NCBI RefSeq assembly: GCF_917563925.1
Contig: NZ_CAKJTJ010000026.1
Coordinates: forward strand, 1 to 55,670
Direction: 5' to 3'
DNA: 55,670 nucleotides
From: Sutcliffiella rhizosphaerae
GTDB taxonomy: Bacteria > Bacillota > Bacilli > Bacillales > Bacillaceae_I
Positions 43,666 through 52,346 of this stretch are shown here, one piece after another. Both the position numbers and the translations under genes were made by a program. Each line of letters opens with the position of its first letter. Positions within the stretch are counted from its first letter, which is position 1. The notes beneath the pieces are model-generated. The model saw only the letters and a program-made list of their open reading frames with translations. It was not told where the DNA came from and did no database searches.

Positions 43666-44320
43666 AGTACTCATTCAATATGAAGCTGCTATTTGGCAGG
43701 CGATTGGTGAAACGTTCATCATGGTCGGAGCTGCTATTCTTGCAGCGGTTTTAGTAGGTTTGCCTGTCGGAACGTTTCTTTTCCTCTGCCGAAAAGGTCA
43801 GCTGATGGAAAACAGATTGGTATTTTCCAGCCTAAATTTACTTGTCAACATTACCCGTTCCTTTCCGTTTTTGTTATTAGTCGTATTTTTAATCCCATTT
43901 ACTAGATGGATAGTCGGGACAGCTATTGGAACGGCCGCTGCAACGATTCCATTAGCTATCATTGCGATTGCTCATTACTCACGCCTTGTAGAGCAGTCCT
44001 TGTTGGATGTGCCAAAGGGAGTAATAGAAGCAGCTGTTTCGATGGGAGCTTCTGTGAAAGAAGTAATCTTCCATTTTCTTTATGTGGAGGCCCGCTCGAG
44101 CCTTGTGCTTGGGTTAACGACATCCATCATCAGCTTTATTTCCTATTCCACTATCATGGGAGTGGTAGGTGGCGGTGGTATTGGAGATTTTGCGATTCGC
44201 TATGGGTACCAGCAATTTAAAACAGATTTAATGATGTATATGATTATTATTATGGTTATACTTGTACAACTGATTCAGTTTACAGGAATGACGATAGCTA
44301 GAATGATTGATAAAAGGTAA
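43658..44320 (+). CDS. metI: Methionine-type ABC importer permease
   Basis: This permease of about 220 residues has five helices and the MetI-family features NITRSFPFLLLVV and the EAA loop AAVSMGASVKEVIFHFLYVEA. A glycine-rich SYSTIMGVVGGGGIGDFAIRYGYQQF near the end is also typical. I chose the ATG at 43658 with GGGGAG upstream; the ATG at 43646 is less well spaced. It overlaps metN and precedes the receptor gene by 21 bp. Confidence 0.92.
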   Translation: MPEVLIQYEAAIWQAIGETFIMVGAAILAAVLVGLPVGTFLFLCRKGQLMENRLVFSSLNLLVNITRSFPFLLLVVFLIPFTRWIVGTAIGTAAATIPLAIIAIAHYSRLVEQSLLDVPKGVIEAAVSMGASVKEVIFHFLYVEARSSLVLGLTTSIISFISYSTIMGVVGGGGIGDFAIRYGYQQFKTDLMMYMIIIMVILVQLIQFTGMTIARMIDKR

Positions 44321-44341
44321 GTAACACCAGGAGGATATGGC

Positions 44342-45163
44342 ATGAAAAAGCTTGTTTTATTAGTAACTTTAGTGATGGTTGTGTTGGCTGCTTGTAGTCA
44401 AAAGAAAGAAGAGCAGAAACCTGCAGAAACAACTGCGAATGAAGAAGTAAGCATAAAGGTGGCATCCCTTATTCCACCGATGACAGAAATACTAGAGCTC
44501 ATTCAACCTACTTTGGAAGAGCAAGGAATTAACATGGAAGTCGTGGTGTTAGGTGACAATGTTCAACCTAATAATGCGCTTGCAAATGAGGAAGTGGATG
44601 CAAACTTCTTTCAGCATGTTCCTTATATGGAAGAATACAACCGTTCCAATGATTCTAATCTAGTTCCGGTTACACCAATCTATTTTGCTAACTATGGTGT
44701 CTATGCAAAAGACTTTTCATCTATGGATGAGCTACCTGAAGGAGCTGTGGTGGCGATCGCCAATGATGTATCGAATATTGATCGCTCATTGAAGCTGTTA
44801 GATCAACATGGGGTCATCACATTAGGGGAAAAAACAGATACGTATTTTACACAGGCTGACATAAAAGAGAACCCTAAAAACTACGAATTTAAAGAAGTGG
44901 ACCTTTTAATGCTAGCTAGAATGTATGATGATGCTGATGCAGTTGTGATGACACCTGCTTATGCTGCGCCACTTGGCTTAACACCAAAAAGTGATGCGCT
45001 TTTAACTGAAGGAACAGACAATGACTTTGCCATCACATTAGTAGCACGTGAAGACAATGTGGACACAGAAGCGATCCAAAAGCTTGCAGAAGCAATGACA
45101 AGTGATGAAGTTAGAAAATTCTTAGAAGAAAACTTTGATGAAACAGCGATACCTGCATTCTAA
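44342..45163 (+). CDS. metQ: Methionine-type ABC importer substrate-binding lipoprotein
   Basis: This is a 273-residue NlpA/MetQ-family lipoprotein. The signal peptide ends in LAAC with Cys 18. Family features are EVDANFFQHVPYMEEYN, the segment VAIANDVSNIDRSLKLL (short of the usual DxxN ligand loop but in the right place), and VVMTPAYAAPLGL. GGAGGA precedes the ATG. It completes the metNIQ operon, which ends at a clear terminator. Confidence 0.92.
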   Translation: MKKLVLLVTLVMVVLAACSQKKEEQKPAETTANEEVSIKVASLIPPMTEILELIQPTLEEQGINMEVVVLGDNVQPNNALANEEVDANFFQHVPYMEEYNRSNDSNLVPVTPIYFANYGVYAKDFSSMDELPEGAVVAIANDVSNIDRSLKLLDQHGVITLGEKTDTYFTQADIKENPKNYEFKEVDLLMLARMYDDADAVVMTPAYAAPLGLTPKSDALLTEGTDNDFAITLVAREDNVDTEAIQKLAEAMTSDEVRKFLEENFDETAIPAF

Positions 45164-45172
45164 GGACCTCAT

Positions 45173-45220
45173 AAGCTCCCTATAGTAGACAGCTAAGCTA
45201 TCTATTTAGGGGGCTTTTTT
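45173..45220 (+). terminator. Terminator after metQ
   Basis: AAGCTCCCTA (45173-45182) pairs with TAGGGGGCTT (45207-45216) and a T run follows to 45220. Confidence 0.85.
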
Positions 45221-45306
45221 ATTTATTTTCCAATATTTCCTCTCTGAATAAACTTAATCTTTTGATAAAATAAGTTAATACTAGTACTGGAGAGGGGGGC
45301 TTCACC

Positions 45307-47091
45307 TTGGAACTACTCCCACTGATGGTGGAACGCGCAGGTATTTTAATCGTACTTGCTTTCTTGCTTTCAAGATTAAATTTATTTCGACAGATGGTTG
45401 ACTACACACATAATCTTCGAGAAAAGTTCCTTCTTATCGGAATCTTTGGTGTCTTTGGCATAGTAAGTAACTATACAGGAATCACCATCCATGAAGGAGT
45501 TATTTCTTCCCAAGCATGGCAAGTAGGACTGGCTGAGGAAAGTGCCATTGCCAATACGAGGATTATGGGCGTTACCATTGGGGGACTTTTAGGTGGTCCT
45601 CTCGTAGGAATAGGTGTTGGTTTAATTGCTGGATTGCATCGGATGACATTAGGCGGGTTTACAGCCATAGCTTGTGGCATTTCAACCATTTTAGCTGGTG
45701 TCATTACAGGATTAGTAGGTAAGAAATATAATATTAGGAAGCGTTTTTCAAGAGGGACTGCAGTAATGATAGGGGTACTAATGGAAATAGCCCAAATGGC
45801 GGTAATTTTGCTTGTTGCAAGGCCATATGATGCAGCATTTGGCTTGGTCCAAATCATTGCTGGCCCGATGATCATCATTAATGGTTTGGGGACGCTAGTT
45901 TTTATTCTTCTTATCCAGAGTATCTTATCCGAAGAAGAGAAGACCCGTACCCTCCAAACGCATAAAGCTCTTTATATCGCTGATCAGACAATGCCATTTT
46001 TCCGTCAAGGATTAAATAGAGAATCCTGTAAGAAGGTCGCTGAGATCATGTTGAAGTGGACGAAGGCAGAAGCAGTGGCGATCACTAATGGAGAAAAGGT
46101 GTTAACACATGTTGGAGTCGCAGAGGACCACCATATTGCAGGTGCAACACTTTCCACAGAACTGACAAGGCGAGTGCTAGAACATCGGAAGATTATGAAA
46201 GCAACCTCCCGTGAGGATATTCATTGTGATTATGAAAATTGTCCACTTCAGGCTGCTGTGGTGCTACCATTGAATGCGCACCATCAAACTGTTGGAACAT
46301 TGAAGCTGTATTACACAAACCCAAGGCTTCTCGACCCGTTAGAACAAGAGCTTGCAGAGGGATTAAGTAAGCTTTTTTCAACACAATTGGAGTTGGCGGA
46401 AGCAGAATTGCAGGGCAAGCTATTAAAAGATGCGGAGATTAAGGCGTTGCAAGCGCAAATTCACCCTCATTTTCTTTTTAATGCTATCAATACCATTTCT
46501 GCGTTGATTCGGACGGATACGGATCAAGCAAGAAAACTATTATTAAAGCTAAGTACATTTTTTCGCAGCAATCTACAAGGGGCTCGCCAAATCCTTATCC
46601 CGTTGGAAAAGGAGCTCGAGCATGTGGAAGCTTATCTATCGATTGAACAAGCCCGCTTTCCGAGTAAATATGTTTTAAATTTGGAGATAGAGCCGGAATT
46701 AAAAAAGGTCTTGATTCCTCCGTTTACGCTACAACCACTCGTAGAAAATGCCATAAAACATGCTTTTTCAAAGCCGGACTTCCTAGGAGAGGGGATTGTC
46801 ACCATTCATGCTTTTTCAGAAGGTGATCGGATGAATGTGGTGACAGAGGATAACGGTAGAGGGATACATTCTGAGCTATTAATGAAATTAGGTCAAGAAA
46901 CAGTGGAATCAAAAGAAGGTACAGGAACTGCACTGTGGAATATAAAAAAGCGGATGGACGAAATTTATGGACAGCCTGATGCTTTCCGAATGGAAAGTAG
47001 ACCAGGGCAGGGGACAAAAGTCTCTATCACGGTTCCAGTGAATCAATTGCAATGGGGGGATACGTATGCTGAGAGTTATGGTCGTGGATGA
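45307..47091 (+). CDS. LytS/BtsS-type sensor histidine kinase
   Basis: This 594-residue kinase has an N-terminal 5TM-LYT membrane domain (about 1-205, with GGLLGGPLVGIGVGLIAGLHR), a GAF domain (about 220-360), and a His_kinase domain with IHPHFLFN (385-392, acceptor His 388). A GHKL ATPase follows (PLVENAIKHAF and GTGTALWNIKKR). This class senses pyruvate in BtsS of E. coli and LytS of B. subtilis. The start is TTG after GAGAGGGGGG. It overlaps the regulator gene by 26 bp, and the CstA-family gene follows, as in BtsS-BtsR-BtsT. Confidence 0.92.
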   Translation: MELLPLMVERAGILIVLAFLLSRLNLFRQMVDYTHNLREKFLLIGIFGVFGIVSNYTGITIHEGVISSQAWQVGLAEESAIANTRIMGVTIGGLLGGPLVGIGVGLIAGLHRMTLGGFTAIACGISTILAGVITGLVGKKYNIRKRFSRGTAVMIGVLMEIAQMAVILLVARPYDAAFGLVQIIAGPMIIINGLGTLVFILLIQSILSEEEKTRTLQTHKALYIADQTMPFFRQGLNRESCKKVAEIMLKWTKAEAVAITNGEKVLTHVGVAEDHHIAGATLSTELTRRVLEHRKIMKATSREDIHCDYENCPLQAAVVLPLNAHHQTVGTLKLYYTNPRLLDPLEQELAEGLSKLFSTQLELAEAELQGKLLKDAEIKALQAQIHPHFLFNAINTISALIRTDTDQARKLLLKLSTFFRSNLQGARQILIPLEKELEHVEAYLSIEQARFPSKYVLNLEIEPELKKVLIPPFTLQPLVENAIKHAFSKPDFLGEGIVTIHAFSEGDRMNVVTEDNGRGIHSELLMKLGQETVESKEGTGTALWNIKKRMDEIYGQPDAFRMESRPGQGTKVSITVPVNQLQWGDTYAESYGRG

Positions 47092-47800
47092 TGAACCTTT
47101 AGCAAGGGACGAGCTTATTTATTTATTAAAACGAACAAAACAAATAGAAATCGTTGGAGAGGCAGATTGTCTCGATAATGCGATAAGTGCTCTTGATAAT
47201 ACCGAAGTGGATGTCATGTTTATTGATATTCAGCTCGCAGACCAAACTGGGCTTGATTTAGCTAGGAAGATAAACGAAAAGGAAAATGCTCCTAAAATTG
47301 TCTTTGCGACCGCTTATGATCATTACGCACTGGAAGCATTTAATTTAAACGCAGTAGATTATCTTCTTAAGCCTTTTGAAGAGGAGCGGGTTGTACAGAC
47401 GATTGATAAATTACTTTTAACAAGGGAAAAGAGTCGTCTAGTAGACCAAGTTCGTTCCAATATATCGATTCGTCCTGATAAACTTGCCATCAATGTCGAG
47501 GACCGCATTGTGATGGTTGCTATCGAGGACATATTCTATTTATTTACGAGCAACGGCCTAACTATGATGGTAACGAAGGAAGCTACGTATAAACTGAGTG
47601 AACCGTTAGTCTTCTTCGAGCGAAAGCTGCAAAGCAACAGTTTCCTCCGTGTCCATCGTGCATACCTCGTTAATGTAAATTGTATTATGGAAATTGAACC
47701 TTGGTTTAATTCTACCTACAATTTGTACATGAGAGATGGGGAAAAAGTTCCTGTAAGTCGTACGTATGTAAAATTGTTAAAAGATGTAATTGGTTTATGA
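47066..47800 (+). CDS. LytTR-family response regulator
   Basis: This 244-residue response regulator has a receiver domain (about 1-120) with acidic pocket DDE at 8-10, phospho-acceptor D54 in MFIDIQL, and KPF at about 105. A LytTR DNA-binding domain fills about 140-244 (IFYLFTSNG, FLRVHRAYLVNVN, VPVSRTYVKLLK). GGGGGA precedes the ATG. It overlaps the kinase gene and probably activates the CstA-family transporter just downstream. I could not place a LytTR direct repeat with confidence. Confidence 0.93.
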   Translation: MLRVMVVDDEPLARDELIYLLKRTKQIEIVGEADCLDNAISALDNTEVDVMFIDIQLADQTGLDLARKINEKENAPKIVFATAYDHYALEAFNLNAVDYLLKPFEEERVVQTIDKLLLTREKSRLVDQVRSNISIRPDKLAINVEDRIVMVAIEDIFYLFTSNGLTMMVTKEATYKLSEPLVFFERKLQSNSFLRVHRAYLVNVNCIMEIEPWFNSTYNLYMRDGEKVPVSRTYVKLLKDVIGL

Positions 47801-47879
47801 TTGAGGAAAGTGTAATGTAACTGAATCTTCAAAATTTGTGAGTCAACCCCAAGTTTGTACGTGTTATCATGAAAACCTT

Positions 47880-47894
47880 TTGAAAGGGCTTTCA
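47880..47894 (+). promoter_or_regulatory. cre-like site before cstA
   Basis: TTGAAAGGGCTTTCA is a perfect palindrome around the central G and differs from the extended cre consensus WTGNAANCGNWNNCA at one position. It lies 48 bp upstream of the start. B. subtilis cstA is under CcpA control, in keeping with this. Confidence 0.55.
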
Positions 47895-47941
47895 TTTGAT
47901 AGGATAGAAAGCAAACAATAGTAGGGGAGGTCAACAAAGAA

Positions 47942-49747
47942 ATGAATGCGATTACAATAGTAATTGGTTCCATGTGTTTCTTAATGATAGCTTACCGTTT
48001 ATATGGAACATTCATGGCAGTAAAAGTAATGAGGTTAAAAGCGCTTGAAGAAAAGAAAAAAACACCAGCGCATGAACTGAATGATGGAAAAGACTACGTC
48101 CCAACGAACAAATGGGTATCATTCGGTCACCACTTTGCAGCAATTGCGGCAGCTGGCCCGTTAGTTGGTCCGATATTAGCAGCTCAGTTTGGTTATTTAC
48201 CAGGTTTATTATGGCTGTTAATTGGTGCGGTAATTGGGGGAGCGGTTCACGATGCGGTTGTCCTTTTTGCATCCATGCGTAAAAAAGGAAAGTCACTTTC
48301 AGAGGTAGCAAAAGAAGAGCTAGGACCGGTCGCCGGTTTCTGTACAGGACTTGCGATGCTTTTCATCATTACCATCACAATGGCGGGACTTTCCATGGTT
48401 GTGCTACATGCATTAGAAAGAAACCCATGGGGAACATTTGCAGTTGGAATCACCATCCCAATTGCGATGGGGGTAGGACTTTTTTATAAAAAGACAGGAA
48501 ATCTTCGTTTAGCTACAACAGTTGGTTTTGCCTTACTAATGGTAGGGGTATTTATTGGCCCTTCTATCCAAGGAACAGCACTAGGTGATTTCTTAACAAT
48601 TGATACAAAGACTCTTGCTATTATTCTACCTATTTATGCCTTTTTCGCAGCAGCCTTACCAGTTTGGTTATTACTTGCACCTCGTGATTACTTGAGTAGT
48701 TTTATGAAAATCGGGGTTTTCATCGCACTAATTCTTGGGGTGTTCATCATTAACCCAACGGTACAAATGCCTGCTTTAACAGAATTTATCCATGGTGGCG
48801 GTCCAATTATTGCAGGACCAGTTTGGCCATTCATTTCCATTACCATCGCTTGTGGAGCTATTTCCGGATTCCATGCCTTTGTTGGCTCCGGTACAACTCC
48901 AAAAATGTTGAACAGATGGCAAGATATCAAAGTAGTTGGTTTTGGCGGAATGCTAGTAGAATGTTTAGTTGCTATCATGGCTCTAATCGCAGCAATCTCG
49001 CTTCACCCTGGAGACTACTTTGCAATTAACTCCACTCCTGCTGTTTTTGAAACATTAGGAATGTCGGTAGTACACTTACCAGAACTTAGTCAGCAAATCG
49101 GACTTGATTTAGAAGGAAGAACAGGTGGAGCGGTATCACTTGCGGTAGGTATGACCTATATCTTCACAAGTATCCCTTGGTTCTCCGACATGGCATCGTA
49201 CTTCTTCCAGTTTGTTATCATGTTCGAAGCAGTATTTATCTTAACAGCAATTGATGCTGGTACACGTGTTGCTCGTTATTTAATCCAAGACTTCTTTGGT
49301 GAATTCTATAAACCACTTAAAAAGGTCGATTGGCTACCAGGAAACATATTTGCGAGTGCCCTAGCATGCTTTGCCTGGGGTTACCTACTCTACTCCGGTG
49401 ATATTGGTTCGGTATGGGCGCTGTTCGGAGTTTCCAACCAATTAATGGCTTCAATCGGGCTAATTATTGGAGCCACCGTTATTTTGAAAGTCGCAACAAA
49501 ACGACGCTATATGCTAACATGTCTCATTCCACTATCCTATCTATTTGTCACAGTTAATGCAGCAGGATATTGGATGATCACAAATGTCTACCTAAATCCA
49601 GAGGCTGCAGGCTATAGCGTCGTAAATGGTACACTATCCATTATCATGCTAACGCTTGGTATCGTTATCGTCGTAACAGCGATTAGAAAATGGATTGAAA
49701 TTTGGAACACTCCAAGCATGAGAGTTGATAACATTTTGTCGGCGTAA
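47942..49747 (+). CDS. cstA: CstA/BtsT-family transporter
   Basis: This 601-residue polytopic protein of the CstA family takes up pyruvate (BtsT), peptides or other small nutrients when carbon is short. Family motifs are visible: the GHHFAAIAAAGPLVGPILAAQFGYLPGLLWLLIG stretch early on, VFGS-like FHAFVGSGTTPKML, and DAGTRVARYLIQDFFG. A ribosome site GGGGAGGT lies about 10 bases before the ATG. The upstream LytS/LytTR pair and the cre-like site give it two likely inputs: a sensed metabolite, probably pyruvate, and carbon catabolite repression. Confidence 0.93.
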   Translation: MNAITIVIGSMCFLMIAYRLYGTFMAVKVMRLKALEEKKKTPAHELNDGKDYVPTNKWVSFGHHFAAIAAAGPLVGPILAAQFGYLPGLLWLLIGAVIGGAVHDAVVLFASMRKKGKSLSEVAKEELGPVAGFCTGLAMLFIITITMAGLSMVVLHALERNPWGTFAVGITIPIAMGVGLFYKKTGNLRLATTVGFALLMVGVFIGPSIQGTALGDFLTIDTKTLAIILPIYAFFAAALPVWLLLAPRDYLSSFMKIGVFIALILGVFIINPTVQMPALTEFIHGGGPIIAGPVWPFISITIACGAISGFHAFVGSGTTPKMLNRWQDIKVVGFGGMLVECLVAIMALIAAISLHPGDYFAINSTPAVFETLGMSVVHLPELSQQIGLDLEGRTGGAVSLAVGMTYIFTSIPWFSDMASYFFQFVIMFEAVFILTAIDAGTRVARYLIQDFFGEFYKPLKKVDWLPGNIFASALACFAWGYLLYSGDIGSVWALFGVSNQLMASIGLIIGATVILKVATKRRYMLTCLIPLSYLFVTVNAAGYWMITNVYLNPEAAGYSVVNGTLSIIMLTLGIVIVVTAIRKWIEIWNTPSMRVDNILSA

Positions 49748-49777
49748 ATCTATAACTTATAAACTTTAAATGGAAAG

Positions 49778-49818
49778 CAGGGCGGAAAACGATAAGTTTT
49801 CCTCGTCCTGTTTTTTTT
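49778..49818 (+). terminator. Terminator after cstA
   Basis: CAGGGCGGAAAAC (49778-49790) pairs with GTTTTCCTCGTCCTG (49796-49810), with one bulge and one mismatch, followed by eight T. Confidence 0.9.
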
Positions 49819-49918
49819 ATTGTTTTACATTGCTCATTTAGCGGTCTTCGATAAGAATTCTCTAATAGCCTACCAACTTGTCATGTAACTAGTTATACTG
49901 ATAGAAGGGGGAATGTAG

Positions 49919-51511
49919 ATGAAAGCTCGTTGGCCGTTGGAACGGAAATTTATGTTCCTTGTTTGTATATTAATATCAATGATTATGTGCATGGTAACTG
50001 GTGTATATATTTATTTTGAACAAAAGCAGGCACGAGAACTAGTGGGTCAGCAAGCGCTAACGACAGCCATTGCGGTCTCTGAAATACCTGAAGTGAGGCG
50101 AATACTTGCTACAAATGAAAGCGCTGCAGAATTGCAACCTTTTATTGAGCGGATTCGCGAGCAATCTGGAGCAGAATTTATTGTAATTGGTGATAGAGAA
50201 GAAATAAGATATACACATCCTCAGCCAGAAAAAATAGGACAAACCATGGTTGGTGGAGACAATGAGGATGCTTTAATTCATGGCAAAAGCTATGTTTCGT
50301 TGGCAGAGGGATCACTTGGCAGCTCTGTTCGAGGAAAAACTCCAATCTTTGATGAGAATGGAGAAATAGTTGGAGTCGTTTCGGTAGGATTTATGATTAC
50401 CTATGTAGATTCCTATTTTATGCAAGGTTTAATAGGCGTTTTAATGTGGCTTAGCTTTATCTTTATTATTGGTGTGTTTGGTAGCTTCATGCTTGCCAAA
50501 AGTATTCGGAAAGATACATTTGGACTAGAGCCACATCAAATAGGACGAATGTATAAAGAACGAGGGGCCATTTTAGAGTCTATCAATGAAGGTTTAATAG
50601 CCACTGATCAAGATGGGAATGTGACACTAGTAAATCAATCCGCAAAAGAGATTCTTGGAATCGGGTTAGATGGACTAGGAAAGCCCATTAAAGAAATATT
50701 ACCGCAATCTGAAATTGCGCATGTCCTTTCATCTAAACAGGTAACGGGTTCCTATGAAACAATCTTTAAAAAGAAACATTTAATAGTAAATTATGAAACA
50801 ATCGATGATGGAGGCAGTTACGCTGGAAAAGTAGCTAGTTTTAAGGATCGTTCTGGACTGCAAGAATTGATTAACACACTATCAGAAGTACAGCAGTATT
50901 CACAAGGGTTACGTGCTCAAACACATGAATATACGAATAAACTGTATGCTATCTCAGGTTGGATACAACTAGGTCATACCGAGAAAGCGAAGCAATTTAT
51001 TCATGAGGAAATCGGACAACAACGATCGTTTGAAAACCTTTTATTTGAACAAATTTCCGACCCAACGATTCAGGCTGTATTAATTGGAAAGCTATCAAAG
51101 GCATCAGAAAAGAAAATCTCTTTTTCCATAAATGAAGAAAGTGTCATAAACTTTGAATGGCCAAAGACTGCTACGGCCCCTTTGGTCACCGTCATCGGAA
51201 ATGTAATTGATAATGCGTTTGATGCTGTTTTAGGAAAACCTAATCCCGAAGTAGATATTTTTCTAACAGATGTCGCAGATGATTTAATTATTGAAGTGGC
51301 TGACAACGGAAGTGGTATAAGTCCAACAGATTTAGAGCAGATTTATGAGCAGGGATTTACGACAAAAGAAGGAAAACAGCGTGGCTTTGGGCTTGCGCTA
51401 GTCCAAGCCGCCTTAGTAGAGTTAGGTGGTTCCATAGAAATAACGGAAAATCAATCCAGTGGAACCGTCGTTAATTTGTATATACCGAAAATTAGGAGAG
51501 TAATAACATGA
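49919..51511 (+). CDS. CitA/DcuS-type sensor histidine kinase
   Basis: This 530-residue kinase has TM1 at about 10-32 and an extracytoplasmic sCache/CitA-like domain (about 40-165) with GKTPIFDENGEIVGVVSVGFM before TM2 (about 172-195). A cytoplasmic PAS domain follows (about 215-305) with LINTLSEVQQ after it, then the SpoOB-type dimerisation helix carrying His in RAQTHEYTNKL (about residue 340), and a GHKL ATPase (NVIDNAFDAVLG, DNGSGI, GFGLALV). Such kinases sense citrate or C4-dicarboxylates. It overlaps the regulator gene by 4 bp, and the TTT transporter follows. Confidence 0.93.
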   Translation: MKARWPLERKFMFLVCILISMIMCMVTGVYIYFEQKQARELVGQQALTTAIAVSEIPEVRRILATNESAAELQPFIERIREQSGAEFIVIGDREEIRYTHPQPEKIGQTMVGGDNEDALIHGKSYVSLAEGSLGSSVRGKTPIFDENGEIVGVVSVGFMITYVDSYFMQGLIGVLMWLSFIFIIGVFGSFMLAKSIRKDTFGLEPHQIGRMYKERGAILESINEGLIATDQDGNVTLVNQSAKEILGIGLDGLGKPIKEILPQSEIAHVLSSKQVTGSYETIFKKKHLIVNYETIDDGGSYAGKVASFKDRSGLQELINTLSEVQQYSQGLRAQTHEYTNKLYAISGWIQLGHTEKAKQFIHEEIGQQRSFENLLFEQISDPTIQAVLIGKLSKASEKKISFSINEESVINFEWPKTATAPLVTVIGNVIDNAFDAVLGKPNPEVDIFLTDVADDLIIEVADNGSGISPTDLEQIYEQGFTTKEGKQRGFGLALVQAALVELGGSIEITENQSSGTVVNLYIPKIRRVIT

Positions 51512-52185
51512 ATGTTTTAGTTGCAGAGGATGATTACCGAGTAGCAGATATTCATTGCCAATACTTATTAGGTTTACAAGGTATCAACGATGTGAAGAGA
51601 GTTGCTACAGCAAAGGAAATGCTCTTGGAAGTAGAAAAATGGAAGCCAGATTTAGTGTTACTTGATGTGTATTTACCAGACGAACTTGGCGTTGATATGA
51701 TCACTCAATTAAAAAAGATTTGCCCAACACTTCAAGTAATTTTAATCACCGCGGCAACAGATATGGAGATTTTAAGGAAAGCATATCAAGTTGGAATCGT
51801 CGATTATTTAGTCAAGCCAATCGCGCTGGAACGTCTCGCTGAAGCAGTCGAAAAGGCAGAAAAAAATCAACAAATCCTCCAATCCAACGATGAAATTACC
51901 CAGCGCTTGGCAGATAAGCTATTCAGATTGCAACCAACAAGACAAACTGGTGCTCAAGATCTACCAAAAGGAATCGATCAAATTACACTAGAAAAAGTAA
52001 AAGAGTTGTTACAAGAACAAGAAGAAGGTATTACAGCCGAAGCATTAGGGCAGCTTCTCGGCGCATCTCGTACAACATCTAGGAGATATTTAGAATATTT
52101 AATTTCTATAAAAGAAGCACGTGCCGAACTTGTGTATGGAATTGTCGGACGTCCAGAACGAAAATATTTATTGCCTAATAAATAA
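51508..52185 (+). CDS. CitT/DcuR-type response regulator
   Basis: This 225-residue response regulator has a receiver domain (about 1-120) with acidic pair at 8-9, phospho-acceptor D53 in LLDVYLP and KPI near 104. A C-terminal helix-turn-helix in about 165-225 (ITAEALGQLLGASRTTSRRYLEYL) is characteristic of CitT/DctR-type regulators. AGGAGAG lies before the ATG. Three TGAACA repeats upstream of the transporter operon are candidate binding sites. Confidence 0.92.
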   Translation: MNVLVAEDDYRVADIHCQYLLGLQGINDVKRVATAKEMLLEVEKWKPDLVLLDVYLPDELGVDMITQLKKICPTLQVILITAATDMEILRKAYQVGIVDYLVKPIALERLAEAVEKAEKNQQILQSNDEITQRLADKLFRLQPTRQTGAQDLPKGIDQITLEKVKELLQEQEEGITAEALGQLLGASRTTSRRYLEYLISIKEARAELVYGIVGRPERKYLLPNK

Positions 52186-52231
52186 AAGCTTTCAAAAGGA
52201 GTAATTGACTCTTTTTTGGAAGCTTTTTTTT
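52185..52231 (+). terminator. Terminator after the CitA/CitT-type pair
   Basis: AAAGCTTTCAAAAGGAGT (52185-52202) pairs with ACTCTTTTTTGGAAGCTTT (52208-52226) with a small mismatch, and the T run continues to 52231. Confidence 0.88.
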
Positions 52232-52233
52232 CA

Positions 52234-52295
52234 TGAACAAAATGAACAAAACTTTCAGAATAATCTTAATGAACAGTAAAATGTAAACGGTTACA
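52234..52295 (+). promoter_or_regulatory. Promoter of tctCBA with TGAACA repeats and a perfect cre
   Basis: TGAACA occurs at 52234, 52243 and 52270, spaced 9 and 27 bases apart. A promoter TTCAGA (52254-52259) and TAAAAT (52277-52282) with a 17-bp spacer lies among them. TGTAAACGGTTACA at 52282-52295 fits the cre consensus TGWAANCGNTNWCA at every defined position and starts at the -10. The layout suggests activation by the CitT-type regulator and repression by CcpA. Confidence 0.75.
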
Positions 52296-52346
52296 AATAG
52301 TGAAGGTGCAAGTAAAATGAGAAAAAACCAAAAGGAGGCGCTTTCA

